Source: Prevotella sp. MA2016 (GTDB lineage: Bacteria; Bacteroidota; Bacteroidia; Bacteroidales; Bacteroidaceae). Taken from it: 64,000 nucleotides of DNA. The notes under the pieces were generated by a model. That model was not told the DNA's origin. It saw nothing but the letters and a program-made list of their open reading frames with translations, and did no database searches. The position numbers and the translations under genes were made by a program. The stretch's first letter is position 1. Each line of letters starts with the position of its first letter. Shown here one piece after another: positions 17,948 to 28,377 of this stretch. Location of the stretch: positions 117,612-181,611 of the forward strand of contig NZ_KK211036.1 of NCBI RefSeq assembly GCF_000619825.1. Reading direction: 5' to 3'.

Positions 17948-18265
17948 TTAAGCGATTACCGACTTGATTACTACTTCTGTGAACTGCTCACGATGACCGT
18001 TGCGACTACGAGAGTCCTTACGACGCTTCATCTTGAAAACGATGACCTTGTCACCCTTTACGAGTGGGTTCACTACTTCACACACTACTTTGGCTCCATC
18101 AACGGTTGGAGCACCTACCTTCACTGCACCGTCAGCATCTACGAGCAGTACCTTGTCAAATTCAACAGTCTTGCCTGCCTCTACATCCTTGATGTGGTGC
18201 ACGAAGAGCTTCTTGCCCTCCTCAGCCTTGAACTGCTGACCCTGAATTTCTACAATTGCGTACAT
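17948..18265 (-). CDS. rplU: 50S ribosomal protein L21
   Basis: A 105-aa protein starting [20 protein letters not shown] and ending with the basic [20 protein letters not shown] segment typical of L21, which contacts 23S rRNA. It is the first gene of the rplU-rpmA pair, with a promoter at 18356-18363. Confidence 0.98.
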   Translation of the reverse strand: MYAIVEIQGQQFKAEEGKKLFVHHIKDVEAGKTVEFDKVLLVDADGAVKVGAPTVDGAKVVCEVVNPLVKGDKVIVFKMKRRKDSRSRNGHREQFTEVVIKSVIA

Positions 18266-18355
18266 TTTGCTTTTACTTTGTATTTAGGGGTTTTTCCGCG
18301 AGGCGGCATACGTTCGTACACACTTAACTCTGCCCCAACGGACTCTAACGGGGTG

Positions 18356-18363
18356 CAAAGGTA
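18356..18363 (-). promoter_or_regulatory. rplU -7 promoter element
   Basis: Minus-strand TACCTTTG lies 90 bp before the rplU start. No clear -33 TTTG was seen at the expected spacing. The leader of about 85 nt contains a GCCCC/GGGGT inverted repeat (about 18331-18356) that could be a leader structure. Confidence 0.5.
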
Positions 18364-18440
18364 CATATTTTTATTGAACTATGATTTTAAAACTTAGAAC
18401 TTTGAGTGATATTTATGAAAGTTTAACAGTTTAGTTATAG

Positions 18441-18533
18441 GCAAAAAATAAAGCGATGACTTTCGCAAGCGATCGCTCCATATCTTCAATAGGTATTAGC
18501 TTTCTAAGGTAAAAAGATTGTTTTCAGGATAAC
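18441..18533 (-). ncRNA. Candidate small RNA between rplU and the helicase gene
   Basis: A complete small transcription unit can be read on the minus strand. A strong promoter lies at 18539-18570. About 90 nt downstream is a hairpin AGCGAT/ATCGCT (18452-18457 and 18472-18477) with a T-rich tail (complement of 18443-18450), which looks like a terminator. No ORF of meaningful size lies inside. The 18266-18702 gap is otherwise free of genes. Alternatively the transcript is a long leader of rplU with an attenuator. No known RNA family was recognised. Confidence 0.45.
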
Positions 18534-18538
18534 GGTTG

Positions 18539-18570
18539 CAAAGGTAAGACTTTTTTTGGAAACTCACAAA
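18539..18570 (-). promoter_or_regulatory. Strong Bacteroidota-type promoter for the candidate small RNA
   Basis: Minus-strand TTTG (18567-18570), 20 bp, then TACCTTTG (18539-18546): both elements and spacing fit the consensus. The predicted start is near 18533. It points away from the helicase gene, toward rplU. Confidence 0.65.
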
Positions 18571-18702
18571 TTTTTTCGCGTTTTTTTTTGATGAATCGCC
18601 TCTGTGTGCCTACACAAGATATTGTTTTAAACAAAATTAACAAAATTTGATGTGTAAACGATTGTATTTCGTTGTTATTTTTGTGTTTTAAATAACATTA
18701 AA
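18571..18702. other. AT-rich spacer after the helicase gene
   Basis: No gene seen. It holds T- and A-rich tracts and one AT-only inverted repeat, TGTTATTT/AAATAACA (18673-18697), just past the helicase stop codon. That repeat may help end the long upstream operon, but it is not a convincing terminator. Confidence 0.4.
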
Positions 18703-20484
18703 TTATTGGGCTGTTTTCTGTAGTTTTTTCAGTCGGCGCTGAGCGTCGCCGGCATCGGGATAAAGTTCGAGTGCCTTTTGATAATTACGAATGGCTGCTT
18801 CGGGCATGTGCTCATGTTCACACTCACGTCCTAAGATGGTGTATTCGGCTGCAAGGCGTTTCAGCATTTCGCGTTTTGCCTCCAGTTCGTTTTTCAGCAG
18901 CGCCACCTCTGCTTCATGGTCAGCCTTCATGCGTTCCATCTCGCGTTTCTGCTTGTTGATAATCTCCAGTTTATGGCGTATATAGCGGCGTATATGCGGC
19001 TTTTCGATATCGTAACGCAGATGGATGGCCTTGAAGAATGAGTCGAGGAACGATTTGAAATCGCCTCGGTCAAAGGCATTTACGGCATCGTGATACTCGC
19101 GATCGGCCTTACCTTCCTGCAGGGCTTGGTTAATGATTTGCTGGTTGTTGTATTGATGGGCAAACCTTACTACCTCGGCGCGTACAAAGATATCACTGGG
19201 GCGTAATGGCTCCTTCAGTGTGATGCCTTCAAGCGATGTACAGCGCGAGAGGGCCACATATGTTTGGCCGCCAGCAAAGGCGCCGCCACCACCAAAGTCG
19301 ATTGAGATTTGTGAGAATGTCAGTCCCTGACTCTTATGTACGGTTATAGCCCATGCTAGGCGCAAGGGAAACTGGGTATAGGTGCCCAGCAGTTCCTCCT
19401 CAATCTTCTGTTCCTTTTCGTTAAAGGTGTAGCGCATGTTCTCCCAGATATCGCGCTCAACGTCGAACTCTTCGTGTTCTTCTGTCATGACACCAATCAC
19501 ACCGCTTTCCTCGTCGATATATTCGATCGTGCCCAGTGTGCCGTTCACCCAGCGTTTCTCTTTGTCGTTTTTGATAAAGATGATTTGTGCACCTGGTTTC
19601 AGATGCAATTCCATGGGGGTAGGGAGCGAACTCTCAGGGAAATTGCCTTTAATTTCGCCCTTAAACATACTTGTTTCTCCTTCCAATGCGTTCAGCTGCT
19701 GGTCGTTGATGAAATCTACTGTATCGCGGCGGGCAGCAAGGGTGATAGAGAGTTGTTGGGTGTCTAGAGATGAGTGTTGAGTGTTTGGGGAGACTACGCG
19801 ACTATTTAGGGATTGCAAATCTGTATGTGTGGCGGTGTTGTTGCGGATGCGATCCAGAATGGCGATGAATTTATCATCCGTTTGGCGATATACCTTGCGG
19901 AGCTCAATCGACACGATAGGCATGGTTTGCCACACTTTAGCATTGAAGAAGTAGGCTGAAGGATAGAAGGGCTGCAGCAGTTGGCGGTCGTCATCCTTCA
20001 GTACAGGTTCCAGCTGGTAGATGTCGCCCACCAGTAGTAGCTGTTTACCTCCAAATGGTTCGGGCGTACGCGTGTACGCGCGTAATACCTTATCTATAAA
20101 GTCGATGATATCAGCGCGCACCATCGATATCTCGTCGATGATGATCAGTTCTACCTCGCGTATCAGTTTGCACTGGGCGCTGTTGTATTTCAGTGTTTTC
20201 TTAAGGTGTTTCCAGTCGTACTGCACATCGTTGGGCAATAGCGGGTGGAAGGGGAGTTTAAAAAAGCTGTGCAGTGTAGAGCCGCCAGCATTGATAGCAG
20301 CAATGCCTGTAGGTGCCAGTATCACGTGCTTTTTCTTGGTGTTTTTCGTAACGTATCGAAGAAAGGTAGATTTACCAGTGCCCGCCTTTCCTGTTAGGAA
20401 AAGCGAGCGCCGTGTATAGTTTATGATTTGGAGAGCGTCTTGCCACTCTTTGTTGTCCAAATCAAGTTGCTGTTCTGTTTGCAT
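18703..20484 (-). CDS. PIF1/RecD-like superfamily 1 DNA helicase with TPR tail
   Basis: A 593-aa SF1B-type helicase. Walker A is GKAGTGKST at residues 32-40, then APTGIAAINAGGSTLHSFF (motif Ia, PIF1-like), IIDEISMVRAD (Walker B), LVGDIYQLEPV (motif III) and, near 395, WAITVHKSQGLTF with YVALSRCTSLEGI (motifs V and VI). The C-terminal 120 residues are coiled-coil and TPR-like (YQKALELYPDAGDAQRRLKK). PIF1 helicases unwind DNA 5' to 3'. Its start codon overlaps the PBP stop by 1 bp. At residues about 231-248 a Ser/Gln/Thr stretch is encoded by a repeat that is elsewhere intergenic. Confidence 0.88.
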   Translation of the reverse strand: MQTEQQLDLDNKEWQDALQIINYTRRSLFLTGKAGTGKSTFLRYVTKNTKKKHVILAPTGIAAINAGGSTLHSFFKLPFHPLLPNDVQYDWKHLKKTLKYNSAQCKLIREVELIIIDEISMVRADIIDFIDKVLRAYTRTPEPFGGKQLLLVGDIYQLEPVLKDDDRQLLQPFYPSAYFFNAKVWQTMPIVSIELRKVYRQTDDKFIAILDRIRNNTATHTDLQSLNSRVVSPNTQHSSLDTQQLSITLAARRDTVDFINDQQLNALEGETSMFKGEIKGNFPESSLPTPMELHLKPGAQIIFIKNDKEKRWVNGTLGTIEYIDEESGVIGVMTEEHEEFDVERDIWENMRYTFNEKEQKIEEELLGTYTQFPLRLAWAITVHKSQGLTFSQISIDFGGGGAFAGGQTYVALSRCTSLEGITLKEPLRPSDIFVRAEVVRFAHQYNNQQIINQALQEGKADREYHDAVNAFDRGDFKSFLDSFFKAIHLRYDIEKPHIRRYIRHKLEIINKQKREMERMKADHEAEVALLKNELEAKREMLKRLAAEYTILGRECEHEHMPEAAIRNYQKALELYPDAGDAQRRLKKLQKTAQ

Positions 20485-22976
20485 TAATCTTTCTTCTCGG
20501 TAGCTTCACCGTTATTGTTGGGTGTTGGTGTCTGTGTGGCATTCTCATTGCTGCCTTCAGCATTGTTCAGATTGCCTTCACCTTTCACCTCAATCAGTTC
20601 TGTGCCATCTACCATCGTCAAAGAATCAGTACCGATAGAATCTGAGTCAGAAGGCATGGCCAGATATCCTCCACAGCCATACATGGCAGGTGTGAGCGAT
20701 GGGTCTTTAGGCTCCTTGAACTTAGCGTGATATTTCTTGAATGTCGGATCCTTAAGCAGACTGCCTAAGAAGTAACCGCAGATAGGTAGTGCAGTGCGGT
20801 TACCCTGTCCAAGCATACCTGAACGGAAGTGTATGCAACGATACTCGCCACCAACCCAAGCTCCGCAAACCAGGTTAGGTGTAGTGCCGATGAACCATGC
20901 GTCAGAGTGGTTGTTGGATGTACCTGTCTTACCACCAAAATCAGTATCAGTAATATCATAGCCTACAAATCCTCTCAGACGTGAACTTGTACCGCTCATA
21001 CCACCCATCAGCAACTGCTGAACCAGGAAGGCACTACGATATGGTATAGCCTGATTGCCATCTGTGGGTGCCTCGTAAATCACGTTTCCATCGCGATCTT
21101 CAATTCTGCTCACTAATACAGGGTCATGCTGTACGCCATCATTACATGGTGTGCAGTAGGCACTTACCATTTCCAGCAGGTTTACATCGCTCGAACCGAG
21201 AGCCAGGGCTGGAGTAGCATCAAGTCTGCTCTTGATTCCCATATCGTGGGCAGTCTTAACAATATTGTCGATACCACATTCCTGTCCCAATCTAACGGCT
21301 ACAGAGTTGATACTCATGGCAAAAGCCTGTTTCAGGGTGATGAGTGAATTAGAGAATCGACCATCGGCATTAGTAGGTGCCCAAGTCACCTCTTGTCCGT
21401 GGTCCATTACCTTCATCGAGAAATACTCGTCCTTGCGGGTATCGCAAGGTGTTATGCCTTGGTTCATAGCCTCAGTATATACAAACAACTTAAAGGTAGA
21501 TCCAGGTTGGCGCATGGCTGTAACCTTGTCGTACTTCCATGTTTTGAAGTCAACGTCGCCCACCCAAGCCTTAACATGTCCAGTCTGAGGCTCTATGGCT
21601 ACAAATCCGCAATGCATGAAGCGCTCCATGTATCGGATAGAGTCGAGTGTAGATATTTCTTTTTCGATATAGCCGTTCTCGTAGTCGAACAGCTTTACTT
21701 TATGTGGCAAGTTCAGATAGTAATCGATAGAATCCTGATTGCCTTCGAATTTTCTGTCAAGAACCTTATAATAAGGTGTCTTTTTTGCCAGATCCTCTAT
21801 GAAGTGTGGAATCTCAACGTGGCGTTCGTCCTGCCATGGGTTAGTAGATCCCCAGTGAGCGTTGAATGACTTCTGCACCTGTTTCATCTGCTTTACGGCT
21901 GCTTCTTCAGCATACTTCTGCATACGGGTGTCGAGTGTTGTGTAGATCTTCAAGCCCTCAGTGTAGTAAGCGTATTTCTTAGTCTCGCCATAATAATTGG
22001 CGCACCAGTTTTTCATAAAGTCGGCCACAGCCTCACGGAAGTAGTTTGCCTCACCGTCGTAGGCGTTCTCCACACTGTAGTCCAGTTTAATCTCCAACTG
22101 CTTCAGTGAGTCGCACTCCTGTTTGGTCAGATCACCATGCTTTTGCATCAGGTCGAGTACGATGTTTCGGCGCTTCAGAGAGTTGTTTGGATTGATAAGT
22201 GGGTTGTAATAGGTGGTAGCTTTCAGCATGCCCACCAGTATAGCAGCATTCTCGGTTGTCAGTTCCTTAGGCGAGCAACCAAAGTATGTTTTGCAGGCCG
22301 TCTTGATGCCAAATGCGTTAGAACCGAAGTCAACGGTATTGGCATACTGCGTGAGAATCTCATTTTTAGTGAAGAAGAACTCCAGTTTATATGCAGTAAT
22401 CCACTCCTTGCTCTTCAGGATGAGCATCTTGATGCCTGGGATGTTGCCAAGCAGTCCTGTGGAATATTCAGAACGAGTACGGAATAAGTTCTTTGCCAAT
22501 TGCTGGGTGATGGTAGATGCACCACGTGCATCATGATGCAGCGCATAGTCTTTCAGTGCAGCAACAAAAGCCTGGTAGTCGATACCATGGTGGCTGTAGA
22601 ATCGTTCGTCTTCAGTGTCGATAAGTGCTTTCCAGAATGCAGGATTCACGTCATCGTAGCCTACAGGTGTACGGTTTTCGCTGAAAAATTTACCTATCTG
22701 CTTGCCGTCGGCACTATATATCATTGATGCCTCGGCAGGGCGTTTGTTCTTGATGGTTGACATAGATGGCGATTTGCCGAACAACCACAGGAAGTTCATG
22801 TCAACAGCTCCTAGATAAAGGAAGAAAGCTACTATTAGTGAAGCGATGGTAACGAGTGTTTTGATATACCACGCGCGTCCCTGATACAATCCTTTATACC
22901 AAGGCCAGAGGCCCATTATTTTCTGCTGTGCCGCATTCAGCCAGCCTAAGCATTTGTTAATTGTCTCGTTGCTCAT
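20484..22976 (-). CDS. mrcA: Penicillin-binding protein 1A (bifunctional peptidoglycan synthase)
   Basis: An 830-aa class A PBP that polymerises lipid II and cross-links peptides at the inner membrane. One membrane anchor lies at about 40-58. The transglycosylase domain has catalytic E122 in [14 protein letters not shown]. The transpeptidase has the SxxK serine in [10 protein letters not shown], an SIN motif ([10 protein letters not shown]) and [10 protein letters not shown]. The tail (780-830) is rich in Asn, Glu and Thr and low in complexity. It lies between miaA and the helicase gene with overlaps, so all three are coupled. Confidence 0.95.
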   Translation of the reverse strand: MSNETINKCLGWLNAAQQKIMGLWPWYKGLYQGRAWYIKTLVTIASLIVAFFLYLGAVDMNFLWLFGKSPSMSTIKNKRPAEASMIYSADGKQIGKFFSENRTPVGYDDVNPAFWKALIDTEDERFYSHHGIDYQAFVAALKDYALHHDARGASTITQQLAKNLFRTRSEYSTGLLGNIPGIKMLILKSKEWITAYKLEFFFTKNEILTQYANTVDFGSNAFGIKTACKTYFGCSPKELTTENAAILVGMLKATTYYNPLINPNNSLKRRNIVLDLMQKHGDLTKQECDSLKQLEIKLDYSVENAYDGEANYFREAVADFMKNWCANYYGETKKYAYYTEGLKIYTTLDTRMQKYAEEAAVKQMKQVQKSFNAHWGSTNPWQDERHVEIPHFIEDLAKKTPYYKVLDRKFEGNQDSIDYYLNLPHKVKLFDYENGYIEKEISTLDSIRYMERFMHCGFVAIEPQTGHVKAWVGDVDFKTWKYDKVTAMRQPGSTFKLFVYTEAMNQGITPCDTRKDEYFSMKVMDHGQEVTWAPTNADGRFSNSLITLKQAFAMSINSVAVRLGQECGIDNIVKTAHDMGIKSRLDATPALALGSSDVNLLEMVSAYCTPCNDGVQHDPVLVSRIEDRDGNVIYEAPTDGNQAIPYRSAFLVQQLLMGGMSGTSSRLRGFVGYDITDTDFGGKTGTSNNHSDAWFIGTTPNLVCGAWVGGEYRCIHFRSGMLGQGNRTALPICGYFLGSLLKDPTFKKYHAKFKEPKDPSLTPAMYGCGGYLAMPSDSDSIGTDSLTMVDGTELIEVKGEGNLNNAEGSNENATQTPTPNNNGEATEKKD

Positions 22977-23877
22977 AGTCTTGAGATATGTAACTGTAAA
23001 TTTGTTCTATTTCGTCGGGGTGAAACCACTTTATTTGCTCGTCCTTCTTATACCACGTCAGTTGCTTTCTGGCATATCGTCGTGTGTTGCCTTTAATGCG
23101 TTCTACAGCTTCTTCTAGTGTCCATGTTCCGTCCAGATAGGCAAACATCTCTTTGTATCCCACTGTGTTCAGTGCGTTCATTTGTCGCATTGGGTATAAG
23201 CTTCGTGCCTCTTCCAGCAGTCCGTCGGCCATCATCTGGTCAACTCTATCGTTGATACGATTGTAAAGTTCCTCGCGATTGCGGTTTAGTCCTATTTTCA
23301 CTATACGGAATGGGCGTTGCTTCTTTTCGCGCTTGCGGAAAGATGTATAAGTCTTGCCGGTCATCAAGCAAATCTCTAATCCGTGTACCACGCGTCGCGG
23401 GTTCTTCTTATCTACTATCTCGTAGTATTCTGGATCCAGCTTCCGAAGTTCTTCCACCAGGCTCTCTAACCCTTCATTGGCTAGTCTGGCTTTCAGTGTT
23501 TCTCGCGTCTGGTCATCAATGGTAGGAATGTCATCAATGCCATTGCACACGGCATCAATATACATCATACTTCCACCTGTAAGCAGAGCGTAGTCGTGTT
23601 TACTAAACTCCTGATTGAGAATCTCTAAAACCTGTTGTTCAAAGAGCGATGCACTATAGTAATCGTGCAGCGAGAGCATTCCCACAAAATAGTGGGGTGC
23701 TCGTCGCAGTTGTTCGTCGGTAGGACAAGCCGTACCAATCTTCAGTTCCTTATATATCTGCCTTGAGTCGGCATTTATGATGGGGATGCCAAAGTGTTGG
23801 GCGATATCGAGGCATAAGGCTGTCTTGCCTACTGCCGTTGGCCCAGTGACAACAATTAGCGTCTTAGCGGATGACAC
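22957..23877 (-). CDS. miaA: tRNA dimethylallyltransferase
   Basis: Adds an isopentenyl group to A37 of tRNAs reading U-starting codons. From the GTG at 23877 the protein has 306 aa, the family's usual length, and starts next to the P-loop [26 protein letters not shown] and [18 protein letters not shown] follow, and near the end [20 protein letters not shown] longer open frame (GTG at 23943) would run deep into lpxA and adds unconserved residues. It overlaps lpxA by 14 bp and the PBP gene by 20 bp. Confidence 0.93.
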   Translation of the reverse strand: MSSAKTLIVVTGPTAVGKTALCLDIAQHFGIPIINADSRQIYKELKIGTACPTDEQLRRAPHYFVGMLSLHDYYSASLFEQQVLEILNQEFSKHDYALLTGGSMMYIDAVCNGIDDIPTIDDQTRETLKARLANEGLESLVEELRKLDPEYYEIVDKKNPRRVVHGLEICLMTGKTYTSFRKREKKQRPFRIVKIGLNRNREELYNRINDRVDQMMADGLLEEARSLYPMRQMNALNTVGYKEMFAYLDGTWTLEEAVERIKGNTRRYARKQLTWYKKDEQIKWFHPDEIEQIYSYISQDYEQRDN

Positions 23878-24637
23878 CTCTTTTTGAGTTTTCAATAAAC
23901 GAACAGATGTATTCAACCTCTTTGCTATCAGGATATTTTGCACGTGCCTCGGCTACGCCTTCTTTCATCACACCCTTAGAGTAGATGATGCGATAAGCGT
24001 CGTGTATGGCCTCGATAGTCTCATTAGAGAAACCGCGACGACGCAGTCCAATCAGGTTTACACCAGCATAACGGATAGGCTCCTTACCTGCGATAACGTA
24101 TGGAGGAATGTCCTGGCTGGTACGGCTACCACCCTGGAACATAATGTATCCACCTACATGCAGGAACTGATGGAACAGACAGCAGGCTGATATGATGGCG
24201 TTGTCGTCAACAATCACTTCACCTGCAAACTTAGTTGAGTTGCCGATGATGCAGCCATTACCGATTTCGCAGTCGTGGCCGATATGCATATTCTCCATCA
24301 GGAGGTTGCCGTTGCCCACAGTGGTCTTGCCTTTAGAGGCAGTGCCGCGACTAATGGTAACATTCTCACGGATAGAGTTGTTGTCACCAATCTCGCAGGT
24401 GGTCTCTTCGCCTACAAACTTCAGATCCTGAGGCTTGGTAGAGATAGACGCTCCGGGGAATATCTCATTGTTATTACCCAGACGTGTGCCAAAATGCAAT
24501 GTAACGCTGTTGTACAGCTTGTTGTTGTCGCCGATTACCACGTTCTTGTCAATCACGCAGAAAGGGCCAATAATATTGTTGTCGCCCAGTTTTGCTTCGG
24601 GATCAACAACAGCTAATGGATGTATTTGGTTTGCCAT
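23864..24637 (-). CDS. lpxA: Acyl-ACP--UDP-N-acetylglucosamine O-acyltransferase
   Basis: First step of lipid A synthesis: transfers a 3-hydroxyacyl chain from ACP to UDP-GlcNAc. The 257-aa protein starts at [12 protein letters not shown] and consists of left-handed beta-helix hexapeptide repeats ([21 protein letters not shown]). It contains the family segment [17 protein letters not shown] with the catalytic His region, and a C-terminal helical domain. It follows lpxC/fabZ by 25 bp. Confidence 0.96.
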   Translation of the reverse strand: MANQIHPLAVVDPEAKLGDNNIIGPFCVIDKNVVIGDNNKLYNSVTLHFGTRLGNNNEIFPGASISTKPQDLKFVGEETTCEIGDNNSIRENVTISRGTASKGKTTVGNGNLLMENMHIGHDCEIGNGCIIGNSTKFAGEVIVDDNAIISACCLFHQFLHVGGYIMFQGGSRTSQDIPPYVIAGKEPIRYAGVNLIGLRRRGFSNETIEAIHDAYRIIYSKGVMKEGVAEARAKYPDSKEVEYICSFIENSKRGVIR

Positions 24638-24662
24638 TTTCAATTCTTTAATTATTCAACTC

Positions 24663-26045
24663 TTACTTATTTTTTACGATTTGAGCAGTGAATGTAGCTT
24701 CAGACACCACATGATCGCCTACGAATACATAACCCTTCATCGATGATATGCCATGACGAACAGGGGCCAGCAGTTCTACCTTAAAGAGGAGGGTGTCGCC
24801 AGGGACTACCTTCTGACGGAACTTCACGTCGTCTATCTTCATAAAATAGGTGCTCCAGCGCTCGGGTTCTTCGAGTGTGTTCAGTACCAGCAGTCCGCCG
24901 CACTGTGCCATAGCCTCAATTTGCAGTACACCAGGCATTACTGGCTCCTGTGGGAAGTGGCCCTGGAAGAAAGGCTCGTTGGCTGTGATATTCTTTACAC
25001 CAACGATGGTGGTAGCGCCAAGTTCGATTACCTTATCAACCAGCTGCATGGGGTAGCGGTGGGGCAGCAACTCGCGAATGCGGTTCACATCCATCACTGG
25101 CTCCTCGTTTGGATCGTAGATAGGTGCCTGGATTTCGTGCTTGCGAATCTCCTTGCGCATCATGCGGGCAAACTTGTTGTTGATGGTATGACCAGGGCGT
25201 GTGGCAATGATGCGACCCTTGATGGGCTTGCCGATAAGTGCCATATCGCCGATGATGTCCAGCAGCTTGTGGCGTGTGCACTCGTTCTCCCACTGCAGTG
25301 GTTTGTGCTGGATATAGCCCAAGTCTGTGGCATCGCGATGCTCTACATGAAGCATGTCGGCCAGCATGTCGAGGCGCTCCTGAGTGGTCTGGCGCTCATA
25401 GATAACGATAGCGTTGTCCAGGTCGCCACCCTTGATCAGGTTGGCCTGTAGCAGAGGCTCGATATCGCGCACGAAAACGAAGGTACGTGCGCTAGCTATC
25501 TCTGTTGGATATTTGGTTGGATCATCGAGTGTTGCAAACTGAGAGTTGATAAACTTACTCTCAAACGAACACATGGCTGTAATCGTAAATGCGTCGTCGG
25601 GCAGGATGGTAATGCATGAGCCCGTCTGCTCGTCTTTGATTTCTATTTTCTTGCGGATGACGTAATAGTCTTTTGGGGCATTCTGCTCCTCAATACCAAT
25701 CTCCTGAATCTTGTTCACATAGAGGATGGCAGAACCATCGAGAATAGGAAACTCAGGTCCATTTACTTGTATCAGACAGTTGTCGATGCCTAAAGCATAG
25801 AGGGCAGAGAGACCGTGCTCTACGGTTGATACTCTTGCCTCGCCTTTGCCTAGTACAGTGCCACGCTGAGTGTCGATAACATTCTCGGCGATAGCGTCGA
25901 TAATAGGCTGGCCTTCCAGATCAATACGCTGAATCTTGTAACCTGTATTCTCAGGTGCGGGGTTGAAAGTAACGGTCAGGTTCAAACCTGTATGCAGTCC
26001 TTTTCCAAACAGAGAGAAACTGCCTTTCAAAGTTTTCTGTTTCAT
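24663..26045 (-). CDS. lpxC/fabZ: Bifunctional LpxC deacetylase / FabZ dehydratase fusion
   Basis: A 460-aa fusion typical of Bacteroidota. Residues about 1-305 are LpxC, the zinc deacetylase of the committed lipid A step: STVEHGLSALYALGIDN with a zinc-binding His, GPEFPILDGSA, and KLLDIIGDMALIG. Residues about 315-460 are FabZ, the hot-dog 3-hydroxyacyl-ACP dehydratase: LLPHRYPMQLVDKV and the catalytic FFQGHFPQEPVMPGVLQIEA. Joining the two couples acyl-chain supply to lipid A synthesis. It follows lpxD by 22 bp. Confidence 0.97.
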   Translation of the reverse strand: MKQKTLKGSFSLFGKGLHTGLNLTVTFNPAPENTGYKIQRIDLEGQPIIDAIAENVIDTQRGTVLGKGEARVSTVEHGLSALYALGIDNCLIQVNGPEFPILDGSAILYVNKIQEIGIEEQNAPKDYYVIRKKIEIKDEQTGSCITILPDDAFTITAMCSFESKFINSQFATLDDPTKYPTEIASARTFVFVRDIEPLLQANLIKGGDLDNAIVIYERQTTQERLDMLADMLHVEHRDATDLGYIQHKPLQWENECTRHKLLDIIGDMALIGKPIKGRIIATRPGHTINNKFARMMRKEIRKHEIQAPIYDPNEEPVMDVNRIRELLPHRYPMQLVDKVIELGATTIVGVKNITANEPFFQGHFPQEPVMPGVLQIEAMAQCGGLLVLNTLEEPERWSTYFMKIDDVKFRQKVVPGDTLLFKVELLAPVRHGISSMKGYVFVGDHVVSEATFTAQIVKNK

Positions 26046-26067
26046 TGATTCTCTTTATTTCGAATTT

Positions 26068-27111
26068 TTATTTTTCAATTTTGGCCTTCAACTCATCGAG
26101 CTCACGCTGAAGGGCTGCTACCTGGCGATACATATCAGGCAACTTGGCGTCGATAGCTCTGGCTTTGAAGTACATCTTTGGGTTTACTGCAGGCGAACCA
26201 ATGAGCTGCTCGCCATTACCCTTGGTATTGCTGATGACACCACACTGGGCACCCACGAAGGTCTTGTCGGCCACCTGAATATGACCGGCAAATCCAGCCT
26301 GTCCACCAACCATACACCATGCTCCAATCTTTGTTGAGCCTGCCAATCCAACCTGAGCACTCATCACGGTGTTCTCGCCGATTTCGCAGTTGTGAGCCAC
26401 CTGAATCAGGTTGTCCAGCTTCACACCCTTATGAATGGTAGTCTGGCCCATGGTAGAGCGGTCGATACAGGTATTGGCACCAATCTCTACGTTGTCCTCG
26501 ATTACCACGATGCCAATCTGTGGAATCTTGTCGTAGCCCTCAGTGTTAGGTGCAAATCCGAATCCATCTGCTCCAATCACACTTCCTGCATGTATTGTCA
26601 CGTTATTTCCAATCTGGCATCCCTGATAGATGGTTACGTGGGGATAGAACAAGCATTTCTCGCCAACTTTTACGCCGTCGCCAATCACAGTGTGAGGATA
26701 AATCTGGCTGCCATCGCCGATGATAGCTCCATCGCCAATCACGGCAAAAGCGCCGATATAAACGTTCTCACCAACCTTGGCTTTAGGTGAGATAGATGCC
26801 AATGGATCGATACCAGTTTTGGCGGGTTTCATTGACTCGTAGAACTGCAGCAACTTGGCCACGCACTCATACGCATTTTTTACGCGAATCAGCGTGCAAC
26901 TTACTGGTTTCTCGAGCTCTACGTCTTCGTTAATAAGAACTACACTCGATTTGGTGTCGTAAATGTAATGTGTATATTTGGGGTTCGAGAGGAACGAAAT
27001 AGCTCCTTCAGTGCCCTCTTCAATTTTTGCGAAAGTGCGGACGGCTGCGTTCTCATTGCCTTCCACTCTTCCCTGAATCAATTCTGCAATCTGTTTGGCT
27101 GTAAACTCCAT
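26068..27111 (-). CDS. lpxD: UDP-3-O-acylglucosamine N-acyltransferase
   Basis: Third lipid A enzyme, adding the N-linked 3-hydroxyacyl chain. The 347-aa protein has the N-terminal LpxD domain ([20 protein letters not shown]), then a hexapeptide beta-helix ([18 protein letters not shown]) with the [20 protein letters not shown] segment holding the catalytic His, and a C-terminal helix ([20 protein letters not shown]). It follows the HD gene by 39 bp; a -7-like TATCTTTG at 27142-27149 could provide an extra promoter. Confidence 0.96.
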   Translation of the reverse strand: MEFTAKQIAELIQGRVEGNENAAVRTFAKIEEGTEGAISFLSNPKYTHYIYDTKSSVVLINEDVELEKPVSCTLIRVKNAYECVAKLLQFYESMKPAKTGIDPLASISPKAKVGENVYIGAFAVIGDGAIIGDGSQIYPHTVIGDGVKVGEKCLFYPHVTIYQGCQIGNNVTIHAGSVIGADGFGFAPNTEGYDKIPQIGIVVIEDNVEIGANTCIDRSTMGQTTIHKGVKLDNLIQVAHNCEIGENTVMSAQVGLAGSTKIGAWCMVGGQAGFAGHIQVADKTFVGAQCGVISNTKGNGEQLIGSPAVNPKMYFKARAIDAKLPDMYRQVAALQRELDELKAKIEK

Positions 27112-27141
27112 ATTTTTGCAATTTTTTTATTTAATAACGTG

Positions 27142-27149
27142 CAAAGATA
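27142..27149 (-). promoter_or_regulatory. Possible internal promoter before lpxD
   Basis: Minus-strand TATCTTTG sits just after the HD-gene stop, 31 bp before lpxD. No -33 element was found at the right distance, so it is only a candidate. Confidence 0.35.
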
Positions 27150-27150
27150 A

Positions 27151-28377
27151 CTATTTTTCTTCAAATCTTTGATAACAAAGATAATATTTTCGTATTTTTT
27201 TTGAAAGTAACTGAACATTTAGCAGTTCAGATGCTTCAGAAATATCCTTTATTTCGCCATTTTTGTAAAGTATTTGTATCTTGTCATCATCCACATTGTA
27301 CATGTCTTTTTGGATGGTGTTCAAGCTCATCATGTAGTGGGCATCCTCGATGGGGATATCCAACTGTTTGGCGATGTTTTGCTGCAGCTCTTTCAAACGT
27401 TCGTCTGAAGGTTTCTCCTCCAGCACTTCAACCTTGAAGATATGGCGGTCTAGCATGTCGGTAGCTAGTGTAGCCAGTATCTTGTCGGGATGGTGTTTCC
27501 AAGCTTTCATGGCGCTCCAGATATCGCTATCGTCCAGTTCGCTGTAGTATTGCAGCGTTTCTGGATGGGTAGCAAACCATTCGGCATTGATGTCGTTCTC
27601 CAGGAAGTAGAGTAGGGCAGGCGAGGCAAACACCTGTTGCTTCTGCCTAATCAGTTCCTTGGCGCGCTTCAGCATGTTTATCAGCACCTTTTCGTAGGCC
27701 ACGCAGGTGCGGTGCAGATACACCTGCCAATACATCAGTCGGCGTGTAGTCAGATAGTTCTCCAGCGAGTAGATGCCCTTTTGCTCAACTACCAGCGAGT
27801 CATCAACCACATTGAGCATTTTGATGATGCGTGCGCTGCCTATATTACCTTCTGTCACGCCCGTATAGAATGAGTCGCGTCGCAGATAGTCTAGGCGGTC
27901 CATGTCAAGCTGGCTTGAAATCAGCTGGTGCAGGAAGTTCTTGGGATAGTCGCCTTTAAAGATGCTGATGGCCAGATTCAATTGTCCGTTCATCGAGCGG
28001 TTGATCTCCTCCATCATCATCAGTGAGATATCTTCGTGACTGATGCCACTGATCAGCGTATTCTCGAGCACGTGTGAGAATGGTCCATGGCCGATATCAT
28101 GCATCAGGATGGCTGCCTGTACAGCTTCAGCTTCTGAGTCGAAGATAAACTGCCCTTTCTGTTGCAGGTTCTGTATAGCTTCGCTCATCAGGTGGAAAGC
28201 GCCCAGCGAATGCTGGAATCTGGTGTGCCTAGCCCCTGGATACACCACAGAGGCCAACCCCAACTGATTGATGCGGTTCAGCCTCTGGAAAAGCGGGTGC
28301 TCTACTATTCCGTAGAGCATGCCGCGTGGTATTTTTATAAACCCGAAAACGGGGTCATTGATGATTTTTACGTCCAT
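27151..28377 (-). CDS. HD-domain phosphohydrolase (dGTPase-like)
   Basis: A 408-aa HD-superfamily protein. Metal ligands appear in order: [13 protein letters not shown] near residue 52, then [16 protein letters not shown] near 92, and [15 protein letters not shown] near 157. This pattern is shared with dNTP triphosphohydrolases and related nucleotidases. The actual substrate is unknown. It overlaps the end of pyrF by 10 bp, so the two are translated together within the prfA operon. Confidence 0.88.
   Translation of the reverse strand: MDVKIINDPVFGFIKIPRGMLYGIVEHPLFQRLNRINQLGLASVVYPGARHTRFQHSLGAFHLMSEAIQNLQQKGQFIFDSEAEAVQAAILMHDIGHGPFSHVLENTLISGISHEDISLMMMEEINRSMNGQLNLAISIFKGDYPKNFLHQLISSQLDMDRLDYLRRDSFYTGVTEGNIGSARIIKMLNVVDDSLVVEQKGIYSLENYLTTRRLMYWQVYLHRTCVAYEKVLINMLKRAKELIRQKQQVFASPALLYFLENDINAEWFATHPETLQYYSELDDSDIWSAMKAWKHHPDKILATLATDMLDRHIFKVEVLEEKPSDERLKELQQNIAKQLDIPIEDAHYMMSLNTIQKDMYNVDDDKIQILYKNGEIKDISEASELLNVQLLSKKIRKYYLCYQRFEEK

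Noticed and set aside
18331..18356. Ribosomal-protein leader or riboswitch before rplU
   Set aside because: Only a short GCCCC/GGGGT pairing is visible; not enough to name a regulatory RNA.
23878..23943. N-terminal extension of miaA from an upstream GTG
   Set aside because: It lies inside lpxA and adds residues before the P-loop that MiaA proteins do not need; the GTG at 23877 gives normal length.
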